A DNA stretch of 64,000 nucleotides from Flavobacterium glaciei (GTDB lineage Bacteria; Bacteroidota; Bacteroidia; Flavobacteriales; Flavobacteriaceae), in assembly GCF_003350545.1 (NCBI RefSeq), contig NZ_QQBA01000004.1:1-64000 (forward strand). The letters are read 5' to 3'. Made by a program: the position numbers and the translations under genes. Under the pieces are notes generated by a model. The model had not been told where the DNA came from, searched no databases, and saw only the letters and a program-made list of their open reading frames with translations. Shown here one piece after another: positions 54,735-63,385 of this stretch; position 1 is the first letter of the stretch, and every line of letters begins with the position of its first letter.

Positions 54735-55767
54735 AATACAATGCAAAATATATTAAAGGAAAAATGCCAATTTTATGTCGGATTGAAGTGCCTAAATCGG
54801 GTTCAAATATCCCTTGTACAATAAAATAAGCAAATAAAATTAATAAGGTCCACAACTCAAATTGATATTGTTTTCTATTTTTTAAACATCTAGAAAAGCG
54901 GACAAATAAAATATAAAAAATCAATAATTGCCATATTACAAAAGCCAATACTTGAGGGGATAAAATATGTTTAATAGCTTCAACTATAGGTACATTTACA
55001 GCCATGAAACCATAGATAATACCAAACGCCTCTCCGTACCACGTATCTTGTGAAATTGGCGATACTATTGCCGTATTTATATTGTGCTTATTTATATTTT
55101 CAACGATATAATTTTCTCTTGTTTGTTTCGAAATATAAGCTCCTTTAATAACTCCATGACTAAGCGATAAAAAAATGGCAATCAATAATCCATAAAAAAT
55201 CGTAGAAAATGTTTTGTTATCAAATTTGATAAACGATACTACATACATTCCTACTGCAAATATTGGCATCAATAGATAATACGGTCTGAAAAACGAAAAA
55301 CAAGCAATTAAAACCAGTGAAAAAATAATTTTAAATCTAGGTTTTCTATTGGATTGAAATATAAATGGAATGGTACAAAACATTAAAAAAGTAATAAATT
55401 CCTTAGTGGGCATTGACATATAGATTCCGGAAAGCAGCAGTGCAATATAAACTAAAATATTTTTTACGTTCAGCTTGTGGAAGTTTGAAGGAATCCCTAT
55501 TTTATATAAAATATAAGTCACTAAAGGAAATTGAATCAGAGCAATAACAAAAAAAGAAAGATGCCGTAAACCGGTAAGTTTATAAAACATAATCGCAAAC
55601 GGATAACTGCCTAACCACCCTATTTCATGACCTCTATCGTATATTATTGTTATTGTATCATTAAAATATCTTTCAGGTAAAATATAAGGCGTCAAGAATG
55701 CTACAATTAAATTACAAAAAAACAACCCTATAAATATAGCTTTATTACTTTTAATTTTTGTTTTCAT
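54697..55767 (-). CDS. Polytopic membrane protein, probable polysaccharide polymerase
   Basis: 356 residues with about nine membrane helices. Features are DRGHEIGWLGSYPFAIMFY in a loop, SMPTKEFITFL (a lone charged motif at a membrane border, as in EpsG/Wzy proteins) and YFIVQGIFEPDLGTSIRHKIG. I cannot name the family, but its place between a ligase-like gene and a GT2 gene makes it a Wzy-type polymerase candidate. The two membrane genes would then split ligase and polymerase roles. Confidence 0.7.
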   Translation of the reverse strand: MKTKIKSNKAIFIGLFFCNLIVAFLTPYILPERYFNDTITIIYDRGHEIGWLGSYPFAIMFYKLTGLRHLSFFVIALIQFPLVTYILYKIGIPSNFHKLNVKNILVYIALLLSGIYMSMPTKEFITFLMFCTIPFIFQSNRKPRFKIIFSLVLIACFSFFRPYYLLMPIFAVGMYVVSFIKFDNKTFSTIFYGLLIAIFLSLSHGVIKGAYISKQTRENYIVENINKHNINTAIVSPISQDTWYGEAFGIIYGFMAVNVPIVEAIKHILSPQVLAFVIWQLLIFYILFVRFSRCLKNRKQYQFELWTLLILFAYFIVQGIFEPDLGTSIRHKIGIFPLIYFALYYENFRKDVRQSI

Positions 55768-55795
55768 GTAAATGATAGTTCGGTTTAAATGTAAA

Positions 55796-56809
55796 TCATA
55801 ATTTCGTTTTTTTATAAAACAAATTCATCTTTGCATATATACTCATGAATTTTGGTAAAAGAGAAAACGGTAAAATTTTATAAAATAAATTTACTTTATC
55901 TACTGTAAGGTTTCTTCCTGAAGAAATTAAATTTTTCCATGAAGATAGCTCTTTAATAAGCGCTTTTTTATTGTTTGAAGAGAGTTTATCAAAATGCATT
56001 AATATTACAACATAATAAAAAGACCAATAATTTTTCAAGGCCAATTGCAGCGTCTCTTTGTTGTTTTCAATTTGAATTAATCCCTTTTTTACTGAAAGAT
56101 AAATATCTAAAACGGCTTGTTCATTCATAGAGTAAACCTCAGACCCCACCCTTAATTGTCTATACATATAAAATGATTTGGAATAAATACAGTAAGTATT
56201 TATGTGGTTCATCAAATTTGCACACCACTCCATATCTTCATATTTTAAGTGCAATGGAAAAAACAAATCATTGCTAATTAAAATCGATCTTTTAATTATT
56301 TTATCCCAAGGACTTGAGGCATATAAATGATAATAAATCAAGTCTAGAGCATCATTTTCAAAGTTTCCTGACTTTTGTTTTAGTTTGTTTTGATTGTATT
56401 TACATTTTATGTTGTTTGAGGAAAAATACCGGCTTTCTTCATGAATAATTATATCAAAATCATTGTTCTTTATTAAAAGCGCCATTTCATTTAATACAAA
56501 ATCTCCACTCCAAAAATCATCACCATCTACAAATATAACATATTGTCCAAGAGCTTTTGAAAGTCCATGATTTCTAGAATCCGCAGCCCCACCATTTTTC
56601 TTATCCACTAATTGTATTCTTTCATCTCTACTTTTATATTCCGAACAAATAGCTAATGAGCCATCCGTAGATCCATCATTAACCAAAATCAATTCAAAAT
56701 TAGAAAATGATTGTATTAAAATACTGTCAATACATTGATTCAAATACCCTTCTACATTATAAACTGGCACAATTATGCTAAAAATAATGTTTTTATTTAT
56801 CTTATCCAT
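55796..56809 (-). CDS. Glycosyltransferase family 2
   Basis: 337 residues. SIIVPVYNVEGYLNQCIDSI, LILVNDGSTDGS, the substrate loop NGGAADSRNHGL and YVIFVDGDDFW (DxD) are complete. The C-terminal half is helical and resembles EpsJ-like transferases. It begins directly after the flippase stop codon (no gap), so it is cotranscribed. Confidence 0.93.
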   Translation of the reverse strand: MDKINKNIIFSIIVPVYNVEGYLNQCIDSILIQSFSNFELILVNDGSTDGSLAICSEYKSRDERIQLVDKKNGGAADSRNHGLSKALGQYVIFVDGDDFWSGDFVLNEMALLIKNNDFDIIIHEESRYFSSNNIKCKYNQNKLKQKSGNFENDALDLIYYHLYASSPWDKIIKRSILISNDLFFPLHLKYEDMEWCANLMNHINTYCIYSKSFYMYRQLRVGSEVYSMNEQAVLDIYLSVKKGLIQIENNKETLQLALKNYWSFYYVVILMHFDKLSSNNKKALIKELSSWKNLISSGRNLTVDKVNLFYKILPFSLLPKFMSIYAKMNLFYKKTKL

Positions 56810-58114
56810 TTAATGCAGTGTAATTAATAATTTGTCTTTTTTATAAACAATAAATGCGGTGATAATATTCCAAAAAAGTAAGCTGGAAACAAAAGCAATT
56901 GCCGCTCCATCAAGAGAATATTTGGGAATTAGTATTGAATTAAGAATAAAATTTAGGAATACCGCAGAAATTAATACCACTTGAAAAATACGTTGCCGTC
57001 CAGTCATATTCAAATAAATAGTCGTTATTCCAAATAAGGAAGCAAATAGCTGACCCACCATTAATATTATAAGTGCCTGTTTGGCTTGTACATAATTAGG
57101 TCCAAAGAAATGTAGAATACTTTCAGCATAAAAACAAACTACCGCAACAATAGGCAGTGTAAGAACAAAAATAATTCTAGCGCTTTGTTTCATTGTGTTT
57201 AAAAGAGCAGTCTTATTATTATCCGTAAATTGTTGTGCAATCTTTAAAGAAACAGAAATAAATACAGCGTTATTAATCAAAAATAAAATAGATACTAATT
57301 TCATCGCAATTGAATAATAAGCAACCATTTCGTCTCCTTTAAATTTTTTTAAAAACACCAAATCAAAAGTCATCATCAAGAAAATAGCTAAATTACTTAC
57401 TGCCATCGGGTAAGATTTTAAAACAATAAACGAATAGGTGAAAAAACTTTTATCTCTTTTATTTGAGGAAATAAATCCTTCTTTTTTAAAAATCCAAAAT
57501 ATAATTCCCGTTGTTATCAGAGACAGCACTATAAATCCTATCAAAAAAGTATCGACGAGATAGATTTCCTGATGAGAATAAAGTAAAACTATAGCTCCAA
57601 CTATGACAGATACATACTTAAAGATGTTTCTAAAAAATTCCGCCATATAAACCCTTCCTAACGCTCTTAGTGTTTCTGTATTCAACAAAGTCAAAGAGTA
57701 AAAAAACAATATGACCACCGCTTTAAATACTATCTCGTAGGTGTTATTATCATTAAAAAAAAAGCGTATAAGGCTTTTTCCAAAAATTAAAAAAAAAATT
57801 AATACTATCAAGGATAATAGTAAAATAAGCAAAATCATTTTCTGATATATTGACTTTAATTTTTGAGTTTCATTTGTACTTTTTAAAATACCTGCAAAGT
57901 ATAAAATAGACTGATCTGTACCTAGAATACATATACTACTTAAAACCAATAAAAATTTTTGTATGAAATCATATTGTCCGATGATTTTTGGGTCATAATT
58001 ATGTGTTAAAAACAACGAAAAACCAAAAAGTATAACAACTCCTGTAATTCTTAAAAACATCGTTTTTAAACTCTGTGAAACAACTGGATTTTTTTTTATT
58101 TTATTGAAACCCAT
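56810..58114 (-). CDS. Wzx-type polysaccharide flippase
   Basis: 434 residues with about 12 membrane helices. FLRITGVVILFGFSLFL at the first helix and LINNAVFISVSLKIAQQF mid-chain follow the polysaccharide exporter (MOP/PST) pattern. It would flip the lipid-linked repeat unit made by the neighbouring transferases. It is distinct from the flippase at 22.3-23.8 kb. Confidence 0.9.
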   Translation of the reverse strand: MGFNKIKKNPVVSQSLKTMFLRITGVVILFGFSLFLTHNYDPKIIGQYDFIQKFLLVLSSICILGTDQSILYFAGILKSTNETQKLKSIYQKMILLILLLSLIVLIFFLIFGKSLIRFFFNDNNTYEIVFKAVVILFFYSLTLLNTETLRALGRVYMAEFFRNIFKYVSVIVGAIVLLYSHQEIYLVDTFLIGFIVLSLITTGIIFWIFKKEGFISSNKRDKSFFTYSFIVLKSYPMAVSNLAIFLMMTFDLVFLKKFKGDEMVAYYSIAMKLVSILFLINNAVFISVSLKIAQQFTDNNKTALLNTMKQSARIIFVLTLPIVAVVCFYAESILHFFGPNYVQAKQALIILMVGQLFASLFGITTIYLNMTGRQRIFQVVLISAVFLNFILNSILIPKYSLDGAAIAFVSSLLFWNIITAFIVYKKDKLLITLH

Positions 58115-58201
58115 ATTGATTTATTTTCAAATTTTTAGGAAATTGAACGACAAATTACTCTAATTTCTATTTTATCTATTTTAAAACAAAGCTTAAAGTA
58201 A

Positions 58202-59185
58202 TTAAATCAATTTTGATTTTTTAAGTTGACTTTTATAATACTTCACAAACAAGTAAATAAAAATAAAGGAAAGCAAAAATAAAATTGGCAAAATAAATTT
58301 TAATTTTCCATTTGTAGAAGTGTTATTTTCAATGTTAAGTATTGAACTATTCTCCTTTACAATGCTGTTTAATCCTACCAAATCAACTCTAAGAAATCCT
58401 TGCTCATTGATCAAAGATTCTTTCGTTTTAATGATGTCATTCAATTGAGTGTTTTCATTATAATAAACTAAATTATTACTTTTTGTCCCTTTTGCTGCCC
58501 CCGAAAAACCACTCAAAACACCATTTATCTGTGCTATAATAGTGTCATTCTGAATCATCTTTAACTGAATATTATTAACCGTTTCTTTCTGTATTTTTGA
58601 ATAGTACTCAGATTCATTTAAAAAAAATAAGATGGGTTCAATTGCAGATTTTTCAGATATTATATGTTTAGTTTGAAAAGTAATAGTGTGGAATTTATAA
58701 TTTTTACTTGTCAAATTCTCTTCAAGTACTTTCTTTATATCACCATCTTCGGCCATCAACTTGATTAATTCGAAGTTCTCTTTCTTGTTTTCAATAAATT
58801 TATAAACATCTGTAACTGGTTTTATTTTTATTTTTAGAATTTCTTTAGGCTTTTTTAAACCCAAAACATCTTTAATAAAAATCGTATCTCCTTCTTGGAT
58901 TTTTGATTCGATTAAATCGATTTTTGAATATAAATAATCAGTGCTTCCAAAATTTGGAGTCACTGTAATTTGATGATTGTAGATTTTTTTTGTTTCATCT
59001 AAATAAAACCCTAATCCAACTCCTAGTAGCAACAAAATCAATATCACTACAGCATTTTTTACAAAAAACTGAATACAATTAAATAAAAACGTATTAACAC
59101 TTTGAAAAAAACTTCCTATTTTTCTGAAAATTTGTATCAAATCAATCTCTTGGTCCTCTTGGTTACTGGGTTGGGTTTTATTCAT
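58202..59185 (-). CDS. Wzz-like chain length determinant protein
   Basis: 327 residues with two membrane helices (about 40-62 and 297-318) around a large periplasmic domain (about 65-295), the Wzz/polysaccharide co-polymerase layout. QEDQEIDLIQIFRKIGSFF at the N-terminus is the cytoplasmic stretch typical of these proteins. There is no fused tyrosine kinase. It sets chain length together with the Wzy protein. It lies 9 nt after the DUF6909-like gene. Confidence 0.87.
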   Translation of the reverse strand: MNKTQPSNQEDQEIDLIQIFRKIGSFFQSVNTFLFNCIQFFVKNAVVILILLLLGVGLGFYLDETKKIYNHQITVTPNFGSTDYLYSKIDLIESKIQEGDTIFIKDVLGLKKPKEILKIKIKPVTDVYKFIENKKENFELIKLMAEDGDIKKVLEENLTSKNYKFHTITFQTKHIISEKSAIEPILFFLNESEYYSKIQKETVNNIQLKMIQNDTIIAQINGVLSGFSGAAKGTKSNNLVYYNENTQLNDIIKTKESLINEQGFLRVDLVGLNSIVKENSSILNIENNTSTNGKLKFILPILFLLSFIFIYLFVKYYKSQLKKSKLI

Positions 59186-59194
59186 CCTATATTT

Positions 59195-60874
59195 TTATTT
59201 TACGTTAAAAATTTGTTCCAATATTTTAATGGTAATCAAATAGGTAGGCTTTACGCCTGTGGTTCCTAATCCACCTGAAGCTAATGTACTTCCGGTTTCA
59301 AGAGGATTATCAGAAGCATAATACGCGTATCTTACTTTGATGTCATGAGGAACACTCTTTCTTATTTTTGAAGCAGATTGTATGGCTTTTTGATAGTAAG
59401 AACCTTCCATTTCCAGTCCGATAATTCCCCATGTCGACTCATGGAAAAACTTCAATAAATCTCTGTTTTGCAAGGAAGTTCCAAGCACAGTTACCATTGG
59501 TCCAGCAAAAACGGCAATATCATTTCCCTCAAACATTTCAGCTGTTAATTCATTTTCGAAAAAATAATTGTCAGCCGTTCCTTCATTAATGTGTGCATTT
59601 GGAATCATAATATCTCCTTTTCCACCTTCCAGAATTCCCGCTTTTCCCATGATAGAAACTGATTCTACATTAAGCAAAGTTGCTTTTTTAAACGGTTTCA
59701 ACAACTCATCAATAGTTTCATACGCTTGTTCTCCAAAAGCGTAATCCATAACTATCAACACTGGTTTTTTGTCTCCAATCTCCGCCTTAGGAAAAGACGT
59801 TTTTGCCCAATCAATTTTGGCGGTATCAAAAATCTGAACATCAATATTTGTTCCTGATGTATCCGGTAACGAAATCATACCAAATTTCAATGCTACTTCT
59901 TCCACTTGATTTCGCAAGGCATTAGCACCAGACTTACTCAATTCTTCATAAATAAAGAAATCTGATTTGTCCTTGAACTTAGTTTTCAACACTTCCGTTG
60001 CAAAAATTGAGTTCATCACACTGTGCATGTTCGCACTAATTACATGAATTGGACGGTCTAAAAGTTGGTTTTCTTTCAAAACCTCCTTGATATTAGTAGC
60101 CCAAATTTCACCGTGAATGTGGTGCCCTAATCGTTCTCTCAAAATAGGACTAAAAGTGATTGTTCTCTTATTATCATCTACAATTTCTTCTATGGCGAGT
60201 TTACCTAACCAAAAGATAACATGCAAGAAACGATCTGGCGCGGCAGCTGAGCCAAAAGCGTCATAAATATCCAATACTTCCTCAAATGTTCTTCCTAGAA
60301 TATTGGCAGCGTGCGAAATAGCTTTTTCTTTTTCTATCTGAGTCAGTTTCTTCTTTTGAGAAACCGCTTGTTCCAGTTTGAACCAATCGCGGGAAACCTC
60401 ACCGGCATCATCCAGTAAAACCCTGTTTCTAATTTTGTGTGATTCAATGAAAATAAACGTCAAATGCGTCAAAATATCATAAATATCGGAACGTCCGCGC
60501 GTGATTTCCACATTCATTTGTTCCTCATCGATTCGGTAACAATTACGACGTCTTTTTGGCGGTACAATCGCCTGAAAATGCGATTTAGAATACCCTTCAT
60601 CCGAAGTTAAATTGATAAATCTACATTCTTCAATTCCTACCGGAAGACGTTCAATTACATATAAAAGTCCGTTCAGTTCTACTTTTTCTTCGGCAATATT
60701 TCCATAAATTTCAGGTCGCAATGCTAATAATGCTTCGCGCAACGTATCGCCTGAAATTCCCATAGGTTTGTAAAATCCCCTGTTGAAAAGGTGACGCATC
60801 GTAATATACATTTTTTCAATTGCTGCCGATGATTCTTGCGCTCTGGAGCGTGATATATTTTTTGTTTCTTTCAT
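59195..60874 (-). CDS. Conserved protein of unknown function (DUF6909-like)
   Basis: 559 residues, soluble. The N-terminal half is helical (EKMYITMRHLFNRGFYKPMG, RKRRNCYRI-like basic patch PPKRRRNCYRI, GRSDIYDILTHLTFI). The C-terminal half alternates strands and helices (KPVLIVMDYAFGEQAYE, GIIGLEMEGSYYQKAI). The EMEG segment is reminiscent of nucleoside phosphorylases, but that is only a hint. I recall the family as DUF6909 of Bacteroidota. Its own promoter lies just upstream, and it may lead the exopolysaccharide operon. Confidence 0.75.
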   Translation of the reverse strand: MKETKNISRSRAQESSAAIEKMYITMRHLFNRGFYKPMGISGDTLREALLALRPEIYGNIAEEKVELNGLLYVIERLPVGIEECRFINLTSDEGYSKSHFQAIVPPKRRRNCYRIDEEQMNVEITRGRSDIYDILTHLTFIFIESHKIRNRVLLDDAGEVSRDWFKLEQAVSQKKKLTQIEKEKAISHAANILGRTFEEVLDIYDAFGSAAAPDRFLHVIFWLGKLAIEEIVDDNKRTITFSPILRERLGHHIHGEIWATNIKEVLKENQLLDRPIHVISANMHSVMNSIFATEVLKTKFKDKSDFFIYEELSKSGANALRNQVEEVALKFGMISLPDTSGTNIDVQIFDTAKIDWAKTSFPKAEIGDKKPVLIVMDYAFGEQAYETIDELLKPFKKATLLNVESVSIMGKAGILEGGKGDIMIPNAHINEGTADNYFFENELTAEMFEGNDIAVFAGPMVTVLGTSLQNRDLLKFFHESTWGIIGLEMEGSYYQKAIQSASKIRKSVPHDIKVRYAYYASDNPLETGSTLASGGLGTTGVKPTYLITIKILEQIFNVK

Positions 60875-60896
60875 TTTCTACTTATTTTCTAACCTG

Positions 60897-60904
60897 CAAA
60901 GGTA
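60897..60904 (-). promoter_or_regulatory. TAnnTTTG -7 box upstream of the DUF6909-like gene
   Basis: Minus strand TACCTTTG (followed by CA), 23 nt before the ATG at 60874 and only 7 nt from the stop codon of the preceding gene. It suggests a new transcript that can run into the wzz-like and later genes. Confidence 0.65.
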
Positions 60905-60910
60905 AGACAT

Positions 60911-62422
60911 TTATTTACTTTTTAACAAATCCACTATATTTCTGTCATTCGAAAGTCTAGGGATTTTATTTTGACCGCCCAGTTTACCAATCGATTTCAT
61001 ATAGTCTTGAAAACCATTTTTAACCACTTTGGTAACCACCACTTTTCGCAACACTTTGCCCACAATCAAATCATCATAATACATGTTTTGTTTTCGCATG
61101 GCATTATCCAGCGCTTCCGCAAAATTCTCTAAATCTTCAGGTTCTCCCGATGCTTCGGGATCAAATTCTATGAACCATTCGTGATACGGCAATCCTTCTG
61201 CTGGAGTGATTTGTGGTGCCACTGTAAATTCATTGATTCTAATAGTAGTTCCAATAATTGCTTCTTGTAGCGCACTTTCCACTTCTTTCCCAATTACATG
61301 TTCGCCAAAAGCCGAAATATAGTGCTTGATTCTTCCCGATACAATTATTCGGTACGGTTTTAAACTGGTGAACTGAACCGTATCGCCAATATTGTAGCCC
61401 CAAAGTCCCGCATTGGTTGAAATTATCAAAACATAATTCACTCCCAGTTCCACTTCACCAATCGTATATCGTTTTGGTCCCGAACCGTCGGGATCAGTAT
61501 GAAACTCATCACTTTTTATAAATTCATAAAAAATCCCGGAGTTCAAAAGCAGTAACATTCCCTTTTCCTTTTGCGAATCCTGATATGCAAAAAATCCTTC
61601 CGAAGCCGGAAATAACTCAATACTATCTACTTTTCGTCCAATAAGATTTTCAAATTTGGCGCGATACGGTTCATAATTGACGCCGCCGTATATAAATAAA
61701 TTGAAATTTTTAAAGATTTCACCCACGGGCTTCCCTGCTTTTTGATGCAATTTCTCAAAATACATTTGTACCCAAGAAGGTATTCCGGAAATCACAGCCA
61801 TATTTTCGTTGAAAGTTTCCTCGACAATCGCATTTACTTTGGTTTCCCAATCTTCAATACAGTTCGTTTCCCAAGAAGGCATTCTGTTTTTTTGAAGGTA
61901 TTTTGGAACAAAATGCGCCACAATTCCAGACAATCGGCCTAATTTGACGCCATTTTTTTCTTCTAATATCGGACTTCCTTGCAAGAAAATCATTTTTCCG
62001 TCAACAAAATCAGCTTTTCCTGTTTCGTGAATATAATGTAGAATCGCATTTCGGGCAGCTTCTATATGATATGGCATGGATTCCTTAGTGAGCGGAATAT
62101 ATTTAGCTCCGGAAGTCGTGCCGGAAGTCTTCGCAAAATAGAGCGGTTTTCCTTTCCAAAGAATGTTTTCCTCTCCTTTTACTACCTTATCCACATACGG
62201 TTTCAGCGCTTCATAATCCCGAACCGGAACTTGGTTGGCAAAATCATTCTCATTTTTTATTTGATCAAAATGATGGTCTATACCAAACTGTGTGTTCTTC
62301 GCTTCTTGGATTAATTTTTGTAAAACCTTCTTTTGCGTTTCAATAGGATTACTGGCCCAAAGTTGGGTTTTCTTATATATTTTTTTTGCAAATATTTTGG
62401 CTGCAATTGATTTTATTGACAT
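60911..62422 (-). CDS. GH3/JAR1-family acyl-adenylate-forming protein
   Basis: 503 residues of the GH3 auxin-responsive promoter family (an adenylating enzyme family, unrelated to glycoside hydrolase 3). YFAKTSGTTSGAKYIPLT is the P-loop, FPASEGFFAYQ a second motif, and YVLIISTNAGLWGYNIGDTV the third (marked by GLWGYNIGD). Plant members join amino acids to acyl hormones; bacterial substrates are unknown. It starts 38 nt after the stop of the next upstream gene. Confidence 0.9.
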   Translation of the reverse strand: MSIKSIAAKIFAKKIYKKTQLWASNPIETQKKVLQKLIQEAKNTQFGIDHHFDQIKNENDFANQVPVRDYEALKPYVDKVVKGEENILWKGKPLYFAKTSGTTSGAKYIPLTKESMPYHIEAARNAILHYIHETGKADFVDGKMIFLQGSPILEEKNGVKLGRLSGIVAHFVPKYLQKNRMPSWETNCIEDWETKVNAIVEETFNENMAVISGIPSWVQMYFEKLHQKAGKPVGEIFKNFNLFIYGGVNYEPYRAKFENLIGRKVDSIELFPASEGFFAYQDSQKEKGMLLLLNSGIFYEFIKSDEFHTDPDGSGPKRYTIGEVELGVNYVLIISTNAGLWGYNIGDTVQFTSLKPYRIIVSGRIKHYISAFGEHVIGKEVESALQEAIIGTTIRINEFTVAPQITPAEGLPYHEWFIEFDPEASGEPEDLENFAEALDNAMRKQNMYYDDLIVGKVLRKVVVTKVVKNGFQDYMKSIGKLGGQNKIPRLSNDRNIVDLLKSK

Positions 62423-62460
62423 TTTTATTTTGTTCTTTGAAAGATAAAATTTGTTTTTTT

Positions 62461-62958
62461 TTACTCTTTTTTTGATTTTTTGGAAAGCGAATTTTTCTCT
62501 TCTTTTGCTACTTGTTCCCGCAATTCCAGTTCTTGTTTGGATGGCGATAAATCAACTGGTGTACTAATTTCATCTGCTGCTTCCAGTATCGAGTCTTTAT
62601 TGAATTTTGCATATTCTAATTCTCCTGTCAAGACTTTCTGAATGGATTTGATGTACGCTTCATTTCTTTTCAAGGCTTTTGATAAAGAATCTGATTTTAA
62701 GGCTAATTCCGTTGCATCTCGCTTTAATTTTGACGAAGAATATCCAGGAATAAATTCACGCAAAGGAGTAAAAGCAATAATAAATGTAGTGACAAATATG
62801 ATGATTATAGCTCCTAATGAAGCTACTATAAAGACATTCATCAGGGTAAGTTTTAATGAAAATGTCTCTTCAAAAGTATCTTCGTTAAGTATTATTAAAC
62901 GTCGTTTGTTGAATAAATTTTCTTTGATTTTACGCCGTTTTAGTCGTTTTTTTGACAT
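62461..62958 (-). CDS. Membrane-anchored protein resembling the N-terminal part of an M23 metallopeptidase
   Basis: 165 residues. A basic start (KKRLKRRKIKEN), RLIILNEDTFEETFS, one membrane helix (about 38-66), FTPLREFIPGYSS and a short coiled coil. These match, from memory, the first half of M23 peptidases of about 290 residues in Flavobacteriia. Here the chain ends in SLSKKSKKE and no LytM domain follows, since the next gene begins 39 nt later. It may be a truncated paralogue or a natural short form. Confidence 0.75.
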   Translation of the reverse strand: MSKKRLKRRKIKENLFNKRRLIILNEDTFEETFSLKLTLMNVFIVASLGAIIIIFVTTFIIAFTPLREFIPGYSSSKLKRDATELALKSDSLSKALKRNEAYIKSIQKVLTGELEYAKFNKDSILEAADEISTPVDLSPSKQELELREQVAKEEKNSLSKKSKKE

Positions 62959-62975
62959 ACTTTTTTATTATTGAA

Positions 62976-62983
62976 CAAATATA
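62976..62983 (-). promoter_or_regulatory. TAnnTTTG -7 box of the M23-stub/GH3-family pair
   Basis: Minus strand TATATTTG, 18 nt upstream of the ATG at 62958. Confidence 0.6.
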
Positions 62984-63116
62984 ACAATTATTGTCGTTGA
63001 TTGTATTCGCTTGTTTTTGTTCACTTTTATTAACCTGAGTTTATTTTTAATAAATTTTTAACGCTTTTGAAACCAAATAAATGTACCAAAATGAGTTACC
63101 GTTAACTAATTCTATA

Positions 63117-63124
63117 TACCTTTG
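63117..63124 (+). promoter_or_regulatory. TAnnTTTG -7 box of tatA
   Basis: TACCTTTG, 46 nt upstream of the ATG at 63171. It lies inside the longer ORF that opens at 63081 and so supports the shorter TatA start. Confidence 0.65.
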
Positions 63125-63170
63125 CTTCAAGATTTATTACAAATTTGCTTCGGCAATAAATTATTCTATC

Positions 63171-63344
63171 ATGGGAAGATTAGGTGTTACAGAAATCCTC
63201 GTTATATTAGCGATTGTTTTATTACTTTTTGGTGGTAAAAAAATCCCGGAACTTATGAAAGGTTTAGGAAGCGGAATCAAAGAATTCAAAAACGCAGCCA
63301 AAGACGGTCAGCCAGCTGATAAAAAAGAAGAAGAAACAAAATAA
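63171..63344 (+). CDS. tatA: Twin-arginine translocase subunit TatA/E
   Basis: 57 residues from the ATG at 63171; the promoter box and the family alignment exclude the 30 extra residues of the longer [23 protein letters not shown] is the membrane helix, followed by the [20 protein letters not shown] amphipathic helix and an acidic/basic tail. It forms the Tat pore with TatC, which is not in the window. Monocistronic. Confidence 0.95.
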   Translation: MGRLGVTEILVILAIVLLLFGGKKIPELMKGLGSGIKEFKNAAKDGQPADKKEEETK

Positions 63345-63381
63345 AAAAAAGGCTTTTCATAATTTGAAAAGCCTTTTTTTA
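63343..63381. terminator. Bidirectional terminator between tatA and tex
   Basis: AAAAAAAGGCTTTTCA pairs with TGAAAAGCCTTTTTT around a short AT loop. It serves both convergent genes. Confidence 0.9.
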
Positions 63382-63385
63382 TGTT

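Noticed and set aside
63081-63170. 30-residue N-terminal extension of TatA
   Set aside because: The promoter box lies within it and TatA proteins start right before the membrane helix.
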